Below are positions 6,656 to 15,780 of a DNA stretch of 19,364 bases, piece by piece. The stretch lies in assembly GCA_003219495.1 (NCBI GenBank), contig QHOZ01000062.1, forward strand, positions 1-19,364. The letters run 5' to 3'. Position numbers and translations under genes: made by a program. The stretch comes from Verrucomicrobiota bacterium. Its GTDB lineage: Bacteria; Verrucomicrobiota; Verrucomicrobiae; Chthoniobacterales; UBA10450. The notes under the pieces are model-generated. The model did no database searches and was not told the DNA's origin. It saw nothing but the letters and a program-made list of their open reading frames with translations. Numbering within the stretch: the stretch's first letter is position 1; every line of letters begins with the position of its first letter.

Positions 6656-7603
6656 TTACTTGGTCATCCACGGCAGCGCGTCGAGGTCAACGTTGCCGCC
6701 CGTGAGAATTATTCCGACGCGTTTGCCCGCGATGTCGATCTTTCGATCAGCAATCGCCGCGAACGGCACGGCGGCGGACGGCTCAATGATGATCTTCATT
6801 GTCTCCCAGATCGTCCGCATGGCGGAGGCGATCGATTCTTCGCTAACGGTAACAATGTCGTCGACGTAACGCTGGATAATTGGAAATGTTTTTTCGCCAA
6901 CGTTGGTACGCAGACCGTCGGCGATCGTGAATTTCTTTTCTGTCACCATTCGTTTTTTCGCGCGGAACGATTGCGCGGAGTCATCCGCGTTTGCCGGCTC
7001 GGCCGCAATCACCTTGATATCCGGCTTCAAAGATTTCGCTGCCACCGCGGTTCCTGAAAGTAAACCGCCGCCACCGATCGGGCACATCACCAGATCGACG
7101 TCGGCGTCTTCGAGCAGCTCGAGCGCCGCGGTCCCCTGCCCCGCCATGACATCTTCGTTTTCGAACGAATGAATTAACGTCGCGCTTGTCTTTGCCATCA
7201 CATCGGCGCAGGCAGCTTCGCGCGCGGCGTCGTTGGCTTCGCAGAAAACGATGTGCGCTTCATAACGTTCCACTGCCTGCACTTTTACCTTCGCGGAATT
7301 CTTCGGCATCACGATGTAAGCAGGGATGCCGCGCAGTTTCGCCGCGCGCGCGAGCGCGGTGCCGTGATTACCGGAAGAATGCGTCGCCACCCCGCGCTTC
7401 GACGTTTGCTCATCGAGCGCAAACACCGCGTTGGTCGCTCCGCGCGCTTTGAACGCGCCGATCTTCTGAAGATTCTCGCACTTGAACAACAGTGTCGCGC
7501 GGCTCGCGTAGTCGAAACGCGCGCTGCTCAGGATGGGCGTTCGATGAATGTGCGGGCGAATCCTCTCATGCGCCGCGCGAATCCGGGCAAGATCGAGTGA
7601 CAT
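6656..7603 (-). CDS. PLP-dependent threonine/serine dehydratase or serine racemase
   Basis: 315 residues from the ATG at 7603, chosen because M-S-L-D-L-A-R-I-R-A-A is the usual start of this family; the frame stays open upstream to 7717 but that part is not family-like. It is a fold-type II PLP enzyme. Lys52 in G-A-F-K-A-R-G-A is the expected Schiff-base lysine, S-S-G-N-H-G (76-81) is the substrate loop and G-G-G-G (177-180) binds the phosphate. There is no C-terminal ACT regulatory domain, so this is the catabolic threonine ammonia-lyase or serine racemase type and not the biosynthetic IlvA type. The acid-rich stretch E-P-A-N-A-D-D resembles the divalent-cation site of serine racemases. The two activities cannot be separated from sequence alone. 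The 3' end is 11 bases from the convergent secreted-protein gene. Confidence 0.88.
   Translation of the reverse strand: MSLDLARIRAAHERIRPHIHRTPILSSARFDYASRATLLFKCENLQKIGAFKARGATNAVFALDEQTSKRGVATHSSGNHGTALARAAKLRGIPAYIVMPKNSAKVKVQAVERYEAHIVFCEANDAAREAACADVMAKTSATLIHSFENEDVMAGQGTAALELLEDADVDLVMCPIGGGGLLSGTAVAAKSLKPDIKVIAAEPANADDSAQSFRAKKRMVTEKKFTIADGLRTNVGEKTFPIIQRYVDDIVTVSEESIASAMRTIWETMKIIIEPSAAVPFAAIADRKIDIAGKRVGIILTGGNVDLDALPWMTK
6731..6742 (-). repeat. AAGATCGACATC dispersed 12-mer, copy 5 (exact)
   Basis: Exact copy near the 3' end of the dehydratase gene in the sense direction (Lys-Ile-Asp-Ile, in D-R-K-I-D-I-A-G-K). Confidence 0.75.
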
Positions 7604-7654
7604 GTTACCAACAGTTGAGGCGGGCATGAGCAAGAGCAAGAGTAAGATTTCAAA

Positions 7655-7861
7655 ATGGAGCCGTACGCAAAGGGCAAGGAACGTCACATCGGCGAGAACC
7701 GGCCGCAGATTTCGCATCTGCCGGCGGTAGTCGATTCACGTAGCCGCAAAGATCGACAACGTGAGAAGCAGGCAGTGAAGGACGCGCGCCGCGCGATCAA
7801 AAAGGCCGCTCGTCAGGAATTGAAACGCAAATTGCGAGACGAATTGGAAGGTGGCGAATGA
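7655..7861 (+). CDS. Small highly charged basic protein
   Basis: 68 residues, over a third Lys, Arg, Glu or Asp. The C-terminal half (about residues 28-68) is a likely single charged helix: R-S-R-K-D-R-Q-R-E-K-Q-A-V-K-D-A-R-R-A. A purine-rich stretch (AAGAGCAAGAGTAAGA) precedes the ATG. The stop codon overlaps the start of the TPR gene (ATGA at 7858-7861), which is the main support that it is translated. No family is recognised. It could bind nucleic acid or a partner through its basic helix, but that is only a guess. One 11/12 match of the dispersed 12-mer lies within it (7749-7760). Confidence 0.6.
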   Translation: MEPYAKGKERHIGENRPQISHLPAVVDSRSRKDRQREKQAVKDARRAIKKAARQELKRKLRDELEGGE

Positions 7862-9186
7862 AAAAGTCGGTCAAGATCGCCCTCGGTGCGATCGCAACAA
7901 TTCTCTGTCTGATGTGCCTTGCGACGGCCACGATTGTTTATCTCGGAGTGAGCGTGTATCAGGCGCGCCGATTGTTCGAGGAGGCCGCGCGCGCAATGTC
8001 TCGCCGCGATTACGAGATTGCGATTTCGAAATTTCGCGCCGCCTTAGGAAAGCATCTTGATAAGACTTATCGCCCCTACGCACTGGGAGACCTTGCTTTC
8101 TGCGAATCCTCGGATGGCCGTTGCGAGGCTGCGCTACGCGATTACACGGAAGCGCTGAGGGTGGATCCGAAGCTGGCGTGGGCGTATGAAAATCGCGGCT
8201 CGTTGTACACTGAAAGTGCGGAGACCGATCGCGCTTTGGCAGATTTTTCAAACGCGCTTCAATTGGATCCGAATCTCTATTACTCCCATTTCAAGCGAGG
8301 TCTGATCGAAATGGATCGGAAAGATATCGAAGGCGCGCTTGAGGATTTCGCCGAGGCCGCTCGAATCAATCCCTCCGCCGCGGCCGCATATTACAACCGC
8401 GGCGTCGCTTATTCGTTGAAGAAGGATTATGAGCGCGCATTGGCGAATCTTGACGCAGCGATTCAGATAAGCCCGAACTATGCGGCGGCGCTGACTGAAC
8501 GAGGATACATCTATTCAGAAAGATTGGACTTAGACAAAGCGGTTGCCGATCTCAGCAAGGCGATCCGAATTGAACCACGCGCGAGCGCATATCGAACACG
8601 CGGATTTGCGTTGAAGGATCTGAAGCGTTGGAACGAAGCAATATCGGACTTCAACAAAGCGCTTCAGCTGAATGCAAACGACACATCTGCTTTGAACGGC
8701 CGCGCAATGACATACTCACTGATGGGAGAGCAAGATCGCGCTCTCGCGGACTTCAGCACGATCCTCGAGCATTGGAACGTAGGGAACATTTACAGTAGTC
8801 GCGGCTATGCCTATGCCCGAAAACGTAACTACGAACGTGCGCTCGCCGATTTTCGCGAGGGCGTGAAACTAATGCCGCAAGACGATTTCACCCTGAACAG
8901 TCTCGCCTGGTTTCTTTCGACTTGTCCCGACGCAAAGTTCAGGAATGGCAACGAAGCCGTCGCGATCGCGATGAAAGCGTGCACGCTTTCCCAATGGCGT
9001 GAAGCCAATCTCGTGGACACTTTGGCTGCCGCTTATGCTGAAAACGGCAATTTCAAGGAAGCGGTCGCTTACGAGATCAAAGCAATGTCGTACGACAAGC
9101 TAGATCAGACGAGACTCGACGGAATGCAAAAGCGTCGAAGACTCTACGAACAAGGTAAACCGTATCGCGAACTGAAAGCGGAATAG
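7858..9186 (+). CDS. Membrane-anchored TPR-repeat protein
   Basis: 442 residues. A hydrophobic helix at about 7-31 (I-A-L-G-A-I-A-T-I-L-C-L) anchors or exports the protein. From about residue 45 to 420 it is a chain of roughly ten tetratricopeptide repeats, each with the A-x-x-x-R-G-x-x-Y and A-x-x-D-F-x-x-A pattern. The last part begins N-S-L-A-W-F-L-S-T-C-P-D-A-K-F, followed by D-T-L-A-A-A-Y-A-E-N-G. This is a C-terminal TPR variant common in Planctomycetes and Verrucomicrobia. TPR chains act as protein-binding scaffolds; the partner is unknown. It is translationally coupled to the small basic protein upstream and converges on the bactofilin gene with 15 bases between. Confidence 0.85.
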   Translation: MKKSVKIALGAIATILCLMCLATATIVYLGVSVYQARRLFEEAARAMSRRDYEIAISKFRAALGKHLDKTYRPYALGDLAFCESSDGRCEAALRDYTEALRVDPKLAWAYENRGSLYTESAETDRALADFSNALQLDPNLYYSHFKRGLIEMDRKDIEGALEDFAEAARINPSAAAAYYNRGVAYSLKKDYERALANLDAAIQISPNYAAALTERGYIYSERLDLDKAVADLSKAIRIEPRASAYRTRGFALKDLKRWNEAISDFNKALQLNANDTSALNGRAMTYSLMGEQDRALADFSTILEHWNVGNIYSSRGYAYARKRNYERALADFREGVKLMPQDDFTLNSLAWFLSTCPDAKFRNGNEAVAIAMKACTLSQWREANLVDTLAAAYAENGNFKEAVAYEIKAMSYDKLDQTRLDGMQKRRRLYEQGKPYRELKAE

Positions 9187-9201
9187 CTCGCGTTGCCGCG
9201 A

Positions 9202-9639
9202 TTACTTTCGCGGGGAAGCGACTTTGGCGCTGCCGCAGAAGGTCGCGTTTTCGTCGACGACAAAGCGTGGAGCTTCGATGTCGCCGTGTAACGTGCAGCC
9301 CGCTTGAAGCTCGCAACGTTCCGTCGCGATGATATCGCCTTCGACCTTACCGCGAACTTTGACCGTCTTTGATTTGATTTCGCCGCGAATGGAGGCGTGC
9401 TCGCCAACCGTCAATGCGCCGGTGGAGTCAATCGTGCCTTCCACCTCGCCGTCGATGACGAGCTCGCCGCTGAACTTCACCGTGCCGGTGATCGAAACGC
9501 CCCGCGAAAGAAGACCGCCCGAATGGGACGAAGTCAAAGCACCGTTGGAGCGGTTGCTCGACGACTCCGCGGGAGTGGGCGGCGGTGGCGGAGTTGTTGA
9601 CGATGGCGGTTCGGATCTGCGAGTTGAAAACATATTCAT
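9202..9639 (-). CDS. Bactofilin
   Basis: 145 residues. A disordered Ser/Pro-rich N-terminus (run of five Pro near residue 18) is followed at about residue 45 by the bactofilin (DUF583) beta-helix domain: G-V-S-I-T-G-T-V-K-F-S-G-E-L-V-I-D-G-E-V, then repeats of the G-x-I/V-x-G-D-I kind to about residue 140. Bactofilins polymerise without nucleotide into filaments that shape cells or position wall enzymes. The ATG at 9639 is preferred over the one at 9633 because GGAGGA sits 6 bases before it. It is divergent from the cyclodeaminase gene; no M23 peptidase gene, a frequent bactofilin neighbour, is present. Confidence 0.92.
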   Translation of the reverse strand: MNMFSTRRSEPPSSTTPPPPPTPAESSSNRSNGALTSSHSGGLLSRGVSITGTVKFSGELVIDGEVEGTIDSTGALTVGEHASIRGEIKSKTVKVRGKVEGDIIATERCELQAGCTLHGDIEAPRFVVDENATFCGSAKVASPRK

Positions 9640-9645
9640 GAGAGT

Positions 9646-9651
9646 TCCTCC
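9646..9651 (-). promoter_or_regulatory. Strong Shine-Dalgarno sequence of the bactofilin gene
   Basis: GGAGGA on the minus strand, six bases ahead of the ATG at 9639. It is the clearest ribosome binding site in the window; most other genes lack one, so bactofilin may be translated comparatively strongly. It decides between the two closely spaced Met codons. Confidence 0.8.
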
Positions 9652-9719
9652 AACGGGGTCTCGATAAAGCTAATCTTGTTCCTCACGGCCCATTAGATGC
9701 AAAATTCATTTTGTCCAGT

Positions 9720-10625
9720 ATGAACGCGCCGATTTTTTTCGATGAAGAGCAAGTGCGGAAGCATTTGCGCATGGCGGATTTGATTCCAGCGATGGAGCGA
9801 GCACTGAAGGATTTCTCCGCGGGAAAAGTGACGCAGCCGGTGCGCCAAGTGATCTCGGTCGATCCGCCGGGCGGCTTTTATGGAATTATGCCGGCGCTCA
9901 CGCCGGAGGGGCTCGGCCAAAAGATTGTCACGTTTTATCCGCCGAACGCCGCCAAAGGAATCCCGACGCACATGGCGCTCATCGTTTTGAACGATCCGCA
10001 AACGGGTGAACCGCTCGCAGTGATGGACGGTCGATTGATCACTGAGATGCGAACCGCGGCGGTGTCGGCTGCCGCGACGAAACTTTTGGCGTCGAAAAAT
10101 GCAAAGGTCCTGGCGATTCTCGGAAGCGGCGTGCAAGCGCGCAGTCACGTCGAAGCGCTGCGGCTCGTTCGCGATTTCAAAGAGATCCGCGTTTGGAGTC
10201 AGACGGCCCCAAATGCGGAAACTTTCGCGAACGAGATCGGCGCGAGATCGACATCCGCCGAAGAAGCCGTGCGCGCCGCGGACGTGGTTGTCACGGTGAC
10301 AAGCTCGAAAACGCCGGTGCTCAAAGGCGAATGGCTGAAGCGCGGCGCACATGTGAACGCCGTGGGCGCGTGCCGGCCGGATTGGCGTGAGCTCGATGAC
10401 GACGCAATGCGTAACAACGTTGTCTTTGTCGATTCGCGTGAAGCGGCGATGAAAGAATCGGGCGACGTGATTCTCTCCGGCGCGAAAATTTACGCAGAGC
10501 TCGGCGAAGCTTTCGCCGGCAAGATCGACATCGACGCAAGCCAAACAACGATCTTCAAGTCGTTAGGCATGGCCGTGGAAGATATCGCGGCCGCGTTGCT
10601 TGTGTACGATAAAGCGAAACGTTAA
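9720..10625 (+). CDS. Ornithine cyclodeaminase / mu-crystallin family NAD(P)-dependent enzyme
   Basis: 301 residues from the ATG at 9720; a TTG three codons earlier (9711) is possible but less likely. Family marks are Lys68 in G-Q-K-I-V, R-T-A-A at 111-114, the Rossmann motif L-G-S-G-V-Q-A at 134-140, and the closing F-K-S-L-G-M-A-V-E-D-I. The family includes ornithine cyclodeaminase, alanine dehydrogenase (archaeal type), ketimine reductase and related enzymes of amino or imino acid metabolism. The exact substrate cannot be read from these motifs. It diverges from bactofilin and converges with five bases to spare on the DUF1501 gene, so it is probably a single-gene unit. Confidence 0.88.
   Translation: MNAPIFFDEEQVRKHLRMADLIPAMERALKDFSAGKVTQPVRQVISVDPPGGFYGIMPALTPEGLGQKIVTFYPPNAAKGIPTHMALIVLNDPQTGEPLAVMDGRLITEMRTAAVSAAATKLLASKNAKVLAILGSGVQARSHVEALRLVRDFKEIRVWSQTAPNAETFANEIGARSTSAEEAVRAADVVVTVTSSKTPVLKGEWLKRGAHVNAVGACRPDWRELDDDAMRNNVVFVDSREAAMKESGDVILSGAKIYAELGEAFAGKIDIDASQTTIFKSLGMAVEDIAAALLVYDKAKR
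10521..10532 (+). repeat. AAGATCGACATC dispersed 12-mer, copy 6 (exact)
   Basis: Exact copy in the 3' part of the cyclodeaminase gene, sense direction (Lys-Ile-Asp-Ile-Asp). A one-mismatch copy, GAGATCGACATC, lies in another frame of the same gene at 10244-10255. Confidence 0.75.
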
Positions 10626-10630
10626 CTCGG

Positions 10631-11963
10631 CTACGGTAGCGGATTCATGAATCCGACGTCAGGATTCGCGAAGCGGCCGATGTTTGGAAGGACCGTCGAC
10701 AGATCCGTCAGACTCGAGATGCCGTACCATTTCGCGAGCGTCGCCGAATATTCATCGACCGAAGTGGTCGGGACCCAACGGCCCTCGCCAACATCATCCG
10801 GTCCGCCCATCGCGATCGTCGGATACGAACCGTAAATGTCGCCGCCTTTGACCGAATCGCCGAGAATCAGCGCGTGACTTCCCCACGCGTGGTCCGAACC
10901 GCCGCCGTTCGCTTGAAACGTGCGACTAAAATCCGACGCGGTGAAAAGCGTGACGCGATCAGAAATCCCCAGCTCTTTGGTCGATTGATAGAACGCGTTC
11001 ATGCATTGACTCAATTCGGCCAGAAGATTGTTCTGGGTCGAGAGCTCGTCGTCGTGCGTATCGAAACCACCGACCGAGCAAAAGTAAATTTGGCGCCGCA
11101 TTCCGAGTGCGTCCCGCACTGCGATGATTTTGGCGATCATTTGCAATTGATCGCTCAGGTCCGAGTTGGCCGGAAACGGCGTGTTCAAGGTGATTCCCGA
11201 AACCGCGCTCGACAAAATATTGTTGTTGGTGACGGCGCGGTTGGTGATTTTGGCGAACTCCGATTCGAAAAGATTCTGGTGCGGCAGGTTCAACAGATCC
11301 TGGACTGCTTGATATCGAATCTGACCATTTGTTCCGCCGAAACCGGTAAGGCCGATCGGACCCCGAGTGGAAACAGGATACTCGCTCACCACGTTTCCAA
11401 CTTGTAAGTAAATCCGCGAGACGCCCACCCCAGCCCGTGATGGCAGGGCCGTCCGCCCATCCGGTTTGCCATTCGACCTGTTGATCGGCGTGGGAAAAAA
11501 GTTGTGGCGGCACTTTTGCGGTGCCGTTCAAGTATTGCGCCGCCGTCGTCGGCTCGACGAGCGTGCCGACATTCGCCATGACCGCGAGTTTGCGATCGGT
11601 ATTAAACAAACTTTGCAATTCAGGCATGTTCGGATGCAAACCGAATGTGCGACCCTGCGGATCGGGCGTAACCAAATTGAGCGGTAACAACGAACTCTGT
11701 GCGAGCGCGAGCGGACCGCGCGCAATCGAATAAACGTTGTAAGTCGTATTGTCGGTCGGGACGACCATATTGTTGGCGTCGTTGCCGCCGTAAAGGAACA
11801 AACAAACGAGCGCACGAAATTCGGGACCAGTGGTTCCGGCACTAACCGCCTGCGCGGTTGCGGCGTTGATCGCGCGCAAATTCCAAACCGTTGAAGCGAT
11901 GGAAGTGGTGCCGAGCGCAGCACACGCGGCCTGGCGAATAAAACGACGACGCGAGATTTCCAT
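10631..11963 (-). pseudogene. DUF1501 family protein with Tat signal, frameshifted with internal loss
   Basis: The ATG at 11963 begins a Tat signal peptide (M-E-I-S-R-R-R-F-I-R-Q). The first frame follows the DUF1501 pattern for about 180 residues (L-F-L-Y-G-G-N-D-A-N-N-M) up to G-W-G-G-R-L-A-D-L-L, near 11411, then turns to nonsense. The family pattern resumes one frame over at Y-L-Q-V-G-N-V-V-S-E-Y and continues to the stop at 10631, including V-G-G-F-D-T-H-D-D and the C-terminal G-R-W-V-P. By comparison with remembered relatives about 20 residues are missing at the junction (a loss of size 3n+2). DUF1501 proteins belong to the alkaline phosphatase/sulfatase-like superfamily and are exported. 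It starts two bases after the DUF1800 stop, the usual pairing. Either a pseudogene or a sequence error. Confidence 0.85.
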
Positions 11964-11965
11964 GG

Positions 11966-14074
11966 CTATTTTCCGATAACGAACTCCGGGGAGGTGACGA
12001 TTAAATGGACTGCGGTTTGTGCGCGCTCGAGCGTGCTTGTAGCCGGAATCTGGGTAACGGCATTGACGACGATGTTGCGCATGGCAGTAGACATTTGTCC
12101 GCCCATTAACAGCGTGTTGAGCGAATCGACGAGCGCTCCGGGATTTGAAGCGAGCGTGGCTTGCGCCGAAAGATCGAGGACGATTGCGTCCGGATTGCTC
12201 GTGCTCGGTCGGCGATAAACTTCGCTTCGCATTTTGTTTGCGGAAGTGATGACGGTCGTGTCGGTCGTGATCTGAAACTCCGGGGCGACCAGGCCCGCGT
12301 TCTCAATCGGTCCGACCTGTGAATGGATTGGCGAAAAGAAATTGAAAACGCTCGGCGCATAAAGCGGCGCCTGGCTGAAGTTGAACTCAACATTGTTCAC
12401 GATGAATTTGCCACTCGAAGCCGAGGCGTTGAAGGCACGGTAAAGGTTTGCCAGCCGAACAAGCGGCTCCCGTTCGTGCCCAAAGCCACTGTTAGTCGCA
12501 GCAGTCGCGTTGTCGCGCGCCTCTGGATCGAGAAGAATCGCGCGAATGACAGCCTTCATGTCGCCGCGCACGCCCTGACCGTTATTGTTAAACGCGGCTG
12601 CAACGCGAGAAATGTAAGCCGGTGACGGATTGCTCGTGACCAGGCGCTGAATCACCTGCTTGCCGACAAACGGTCCGACGTTCGGATGATTGAAAATTGC
12701 ATCCAGGCCCATCTGCAGGTCTTGGGCTTGCGTCTGGTCGGCCGGCAGAGTCACGCCGTTCAGAATTAATTTCGCGCCGGTATCGTGATGCGTAGGAAAC
12801 GCCATCATCGGGTCGCGATAATTCGGATCGACATATCCCCAGGTCGGCGTGCCGGTTTGCGCCCAATACCAGCCGGTAAAAACGTGAGCGTAACCTTCAA
12901 CGACATCCTGATCGTAAGTCGGAATCGGTTGGTTATTGCCGTCGAGCTGTTGGGACCCGTCCTGATTCAGTTTGTAGAGACCGATCGTGAACAACTGCAT
13001 CAGCTCGCGCGCATAGTTTTCGTTCGGCTCGGTGTTACGGCGCGGATTTGGTTTGTCGTTGTGCACCATGTCGAGGTAATCGCCCATCCCCGGATTGAGC
13101 GTCACGTCTTCGATTAGCTGGCGGAAATTTCCAAACGCGTCCGCTGCGAGCACATCCCAGTATGTGGCCATTGCTTCGGGATGCTCATACATGCTGTTGC
13201 CGTTCGCCGAGATCACCATGATCTCGCTCAATGCGAAAGCCACTCGTTGTCGAACCTGATCCGGCGCTGAGACAACGGTGTACCACCACGCTTCCTGAAA
13301 ATCTGGATAGGACGGACTCGTTCCAGTCGGCAACGCGGCGTCGGTCGCATCGACTCGCGGAAGCGCACGCGTCACCGGCAAAGCAAACTGTTGATTCAGA
13401 AAATTAGAAAAACCTGTTTGCTGAACCTGAGAGATGAACGACGACGTTGGACCAAAAGTGGATTGGATAAGGAAACGCGCCGCGTCCGCCGAAGTGGGCG
13501 TGCCTCCGGGTATCGGACTAGGAGTTGGTGTAGGACTTGGCGTTGGTGTGGGAGTTGGAGTAGCTGTCGCGGTGGGAGTAGGACTCGCCGTCGGAGTCGG
13601 CGTAGCGGTCGGAGTAACTGTTGGTGTTGGCGACGGCGTCGGTGTTGGAGTAATCGTTGGCGTCGGCGTTGGCGACGGTGTCGGTGATCCATTAAACGCC
13701 TGATAGGTGTAAGCATTACTTACCCACGACTTCTTGATCTGAGAGTAGAGCGTTGCGTAAACCGTGCGACCATCGGTGGGAATTCCGGTGACGGTAACCG
13801 ACGTGGTGTGCAAAACATTCGAGGAAAAAATGTCCCCGGCGCTAGAACTACTGCCGAGTGTGAGCATGTAAGCCTTCGCCTTGGCCCCGCTCCATTGAAA
13901 CGTGATCGTCGGACCGGAGAAGGTTGAGCCCGGAACGGGACTCACTATCACTGCTCCCGGAGTGGGGGGCGGATGCTTCTTTTTTGCGAACGCGTGATCG
14001 CCAGAACCGATCGCGAATAGTGCGACGAAAAAGAAAACGCTAATTCGACCGAGATTCGCGCTTGGCTTATTCAT
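11966..14074 (-). CDS. Secreted DUF1800 family protein with Ig-like N-terminal domain and Pro/Thr linker
   Basis: 702 residues from the ATG at 14074, which starts a signal peptide ([16 protein letters not shown], ending D-H-A-F-A-K). The frame is open 16 codons further up, but that part is polar. After the signal come a beta-sandwich-like domain (about 35-125, [17 protein letters not shown]), a Pro/Thr/Ser linker (about 130-187), and the DUF1800 domain from [12 protein letters not shown] to the end. Typical DUF1800 motifs include [25 protein letters not shown] and F-T-G-W. The family is paired with DUF1501 across Planctomycetes, Verrucomicrobia and Bacteroidetes; its role is not established, though cell-surface or polymer-related functions are suspected. 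This copy appears intact. Confidence 0.9.
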   Translation of the reverse strand: MNKPSANLGRISVFFFVALFAIGSGDHAFAKKKHPPPTPGAVIVSPVPGSTFSGPTITFQWSGAKAKAYMLTLGSSSSAGDIFSSNVLHTTSVTVTGIPTDGRTVYATLYSQIKKSWVSNAYTYQAFNGSPTPSPTPTPTITPTPTPSPTPTVTPTATPTPTASPTPTATATPTPTPTPSPTPTPSPIPGGTPTSADAARFLIQSTFGPTSSFISQVQQTGFSNFLNQQFALPVTRALPRVDATDAALPTGTSPSYPDFQEAWWYTVVSAPDQVRQRVAFALSEIMVISANGNSMYEHPEAMATYWDVLAADAFGNFRQLIEDVTLNPGMGDYLDMVHNDKPNPRRNTEPNENYARELMQLFTIGLYKLNQDGSQQLDGNNQPIPTYDQDVVEGYAHVFTGWYWAQTGTPTWGYVDPNYRDPMMAFPTHHDTGAKLILNGVTLPADQTQAQDLQMGLDAIFNHPNVGPFVGKQVIQRLVTSNPSPAYISRVAAAFNNNGQGVRGDMKAVIRAILLDPEARDNATAATNSGFGHEREPLVRLANLYRAFNASASSGKFIVNNVEFNFSQAPLYAPSVFNFFSPIHSQVGPIENAGLVAPEFQITTDTTVITSANKMRSEVYRRPSTSNPDAIVLDLSAQATLASNPGALVDSLNTLLMGGQMSTAMRNIVVNAVTQIPATSTLERAQTAVHLIVTSPEFVIGK
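13514..13687 (-). repeat. Degenerate 6-base tandem repeats encoding a Pro/Thr linker
   Basis: About 29 imperfect hexamer units (plus-strand GGAGTT, GGCGTT, GGTGTT and similar) encode alternating Pro-Thr/Ser/Ala in the DUF1800 protein. Synonymous variety among units shows that the repeat is old or under protein-level selection and not a recent expansion. It is a likely site of length variation and of assembly error. Confidence 0.85.
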
Positions 14075-14312
14075 GCGTGAATCGTCGACGTCATGCCGCG
14101 TATGACCGCTCAGGTTGCTCACGAGTTACAAAAAAAATCAGGCTGCGTTTGTCTTGCGAGCCAGGAGAAGCTGCGGCGTCGATTTGAGCAGGAAAATCAA
14201 AAACGCCATGCGCGCTTTGGCAGCAACATTCGCACCAGATAAGACGCGCGGGGGCCACAACTTGAGAGTATCGATGACTGATGTTTGCGACAATCTAAAA
14301 TTCCCGGATTCG
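14075..14312. other. 238-base gap between the STAS-like and DUF1800 genes
   Basis: Both flanking genes read leftward, so a DUF1800 promoter is expected here. The only small ORF that caught my eye is a 23-codon minus-strand frame (14209-14138, M-A-F-L-I-F-L-L-K-S-T-P-Q, ending in A-A). It lacks a clear ribosome binding site and may be chance. No convincing terminator or promoter boxes were found. A run of eight A at 14130-14137 is the only low-complexity feature. Confidence 0.4.
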
Positions 14313-14678
14313 CTACGAGGTCAGCAGCCGTTCCGCCTCGACCAGATTCTCGCAAGTGAAGATCTGAGTGTCGCCGCGATAATGAAAGATCGACATGATG
14401 GTCATCCCGATGTCGCGGTGCGGATCAGGAATGACACGGACAACCATGGACGCGCCTTTCTCGTTGCAGATGTCCATCGCTTTTTCAATGAATGGCGCGC
14501 AGCCGAGATCCATCCGGTCGAGACCGGTGAAATCGACCAGCAAATGAAATGGCGACTGCAATTGGGCGAGGCCTGAACGAATTTGCTCCAAGCCATCTTC
14601 GGTTTCCTTCGGCAATACCGAGCCGAGGTAACGAATGACAAAACGATTTCGCGGTTGATCGACTTCGAATTTGATCAC
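14313..14678 (-). CDS. STAS-like single-domain protein
   Basis: 121 residues with the strand-helix order of STAS or SpoIIAA-like domains: F-V-I-R-Y-L-G-S-V-L, then F-H-L-L-V-D-F-T-G-L-D-R-M-D-L-G (the usual phospho-loop region) and a final R-L-L-T-S. The D-x-T/S phosphorylation site of anti-anti-sigma factors is not clear; the loop reads D-F-T-G-L-D. The protein is therefore either a divergent anti-sigma antagonist or a STAS fold of other use. The GTG start overlaps the stop of the DmpA-type gene (GTGA, 14678-14675), so it is coupled to it and ends the operon led by the glycosyltransferase. No kinase or phosphatase partner is nearby. Confidence 0.7.
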   Translation of the reverse strand: MIKFEVDQPRNRFVIRYLGSVLPKETEDGLEQIRSGLAQLQSPFHLLVDFTGLDRMDLGCAPFIEKAMDICNEKGASMVVRVIPDPHRDIGMTIMSIFHYRGDTQIFTCENLVEAERLLTS

Positions 14679-15119
14679 TGGCGATTGTATTTTTTCAAAA
14701 GGTGGCGCAATCGATCGTGCGGCAGTGCTTCCACCCGATGATTATCCGCACCGACCATCGTTTGATTGTCGACCAGCGCGTTCACTACCGCTTCTTCGGC
14801 CGCCTGAACCACGCCGGTGAAAATCGGATCCATCAAATCGTTCGGGATCGTTTGCACCGAGTGCGTGACTTGATCAGGCGCCCACGAGTTCTTGTTCGCG
14901 GTCGAAAATGCCACGAACAAATCGCCCGAGCCGTTAAAGCAATGGCGCGTCGGTCGCAATGACTGCAATGCACGAGCCGGCGTCCTGGCTGTAAGCCGTC
15001 CCGGGAATTTCTTTTCCGATGGGTACACCAGCGATCATAAGCTGCGCTCCGCGTCCAAAATTCGCCTGAACGAAAGCGCCAACGGTGAAGCTTTGAGCCG
15101 GTTTATCTTTCCCAGTTTT

Positions 15120-15131
15120 GATGTCGATCTT
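15120..15131 (-). repeat. AAGATCGACATC dispersed 12-mer, copy 7 (exact)
   Basis: Exact copy within the DmpA-type gene, sense direction (Lys-Ile-Asp-Ile in S-R-K-I-D-I-K-T). Confidence 0.75.
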
Positions 15132-15780
15132 GCGCGAAGCGGTGCCGCTGCCGCCTTTGTATTCATAACAAATCATTCCCGTTCCGCCGCCAACGCTCCC
15201 CTCCTCGACCGCGCCCCCGTGCGCGGAATCGAGCGCATGAAAAACGTCGTCGGCTTTCACGTGAAATCCGTTCGTGTCGTTGAGAAAACCGTCCCAGGTT
15301 TCGGCGACGAGGGGCAAACTCCACCAATATCCGGTCGGATCGGCCGCGCCGTGCTTGATTCGCCACGCGATCACCGCGTCGCGCGCGACACCGACGCTGT
15401 GCGTGTTCGTTATCACGACCGGTCCCTCGAGAAATCCGCTCTCTTCGATCCAATGTGAGCCGGTCATTTCGCCGTTGCCGTTCAAACTGAAAATGCCGGC
15501 GTAAACGGGATCGTTCAGTGAATCGTGGCCGCGCGGAATGATTGCGGTCACTCCGGTGCGTACCGGGCCTTTGCCGACTTCAAGTTTTCCTTCGCCGCTG
15601 ATCAACGTTGTGTAACCAACTTCAACGCCCGCGACGTCGGTGATGGCGTTCAATGGACCTGCAGTTCCTTCAAAAGGAACGCCGAGATCGCGGGCGCGAA
15701 CAATTTTCTGCGCAGGCGGCGATTGCTGCGGCTCGCGCGCCGACGAATCGAGCGAGAGCGAGAGCAGGAGTAAGAGCGCA

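Noticed and set aside
6638..6662. CAAGTA/TACTTG inverted repeat across the converging stops of the secreted-protein and dehydratase genes as a two-way terminator.
   Set aside because: Only six base pairs with a 13-base loop and no T-tract; too weak to call.
9196..9213. CCGCGA/TCGCGG hairpin between the TPR and bactofilin stops as a terminator.
   Set aside because: Six-bp stem, six-base loop and no T-tract; part of it is bactofilin coding sequence.
13391..13716. Open frames opposite the Pro/Thr linker, giving Gly/Val-rich or Arg-rich low-complexity proteins.
   Set aside because: They arise from the hexamer repeat read in other frames; the DUF1800 frame is the coding one.
14138..14209. 23-codon hydrophobic micro-ORF upstream of the DUF1800 gene as a leader peptide.
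   Set aside because: No ribosome binding site or attenuator-like structure supports it; mentioned only in the gap entry.
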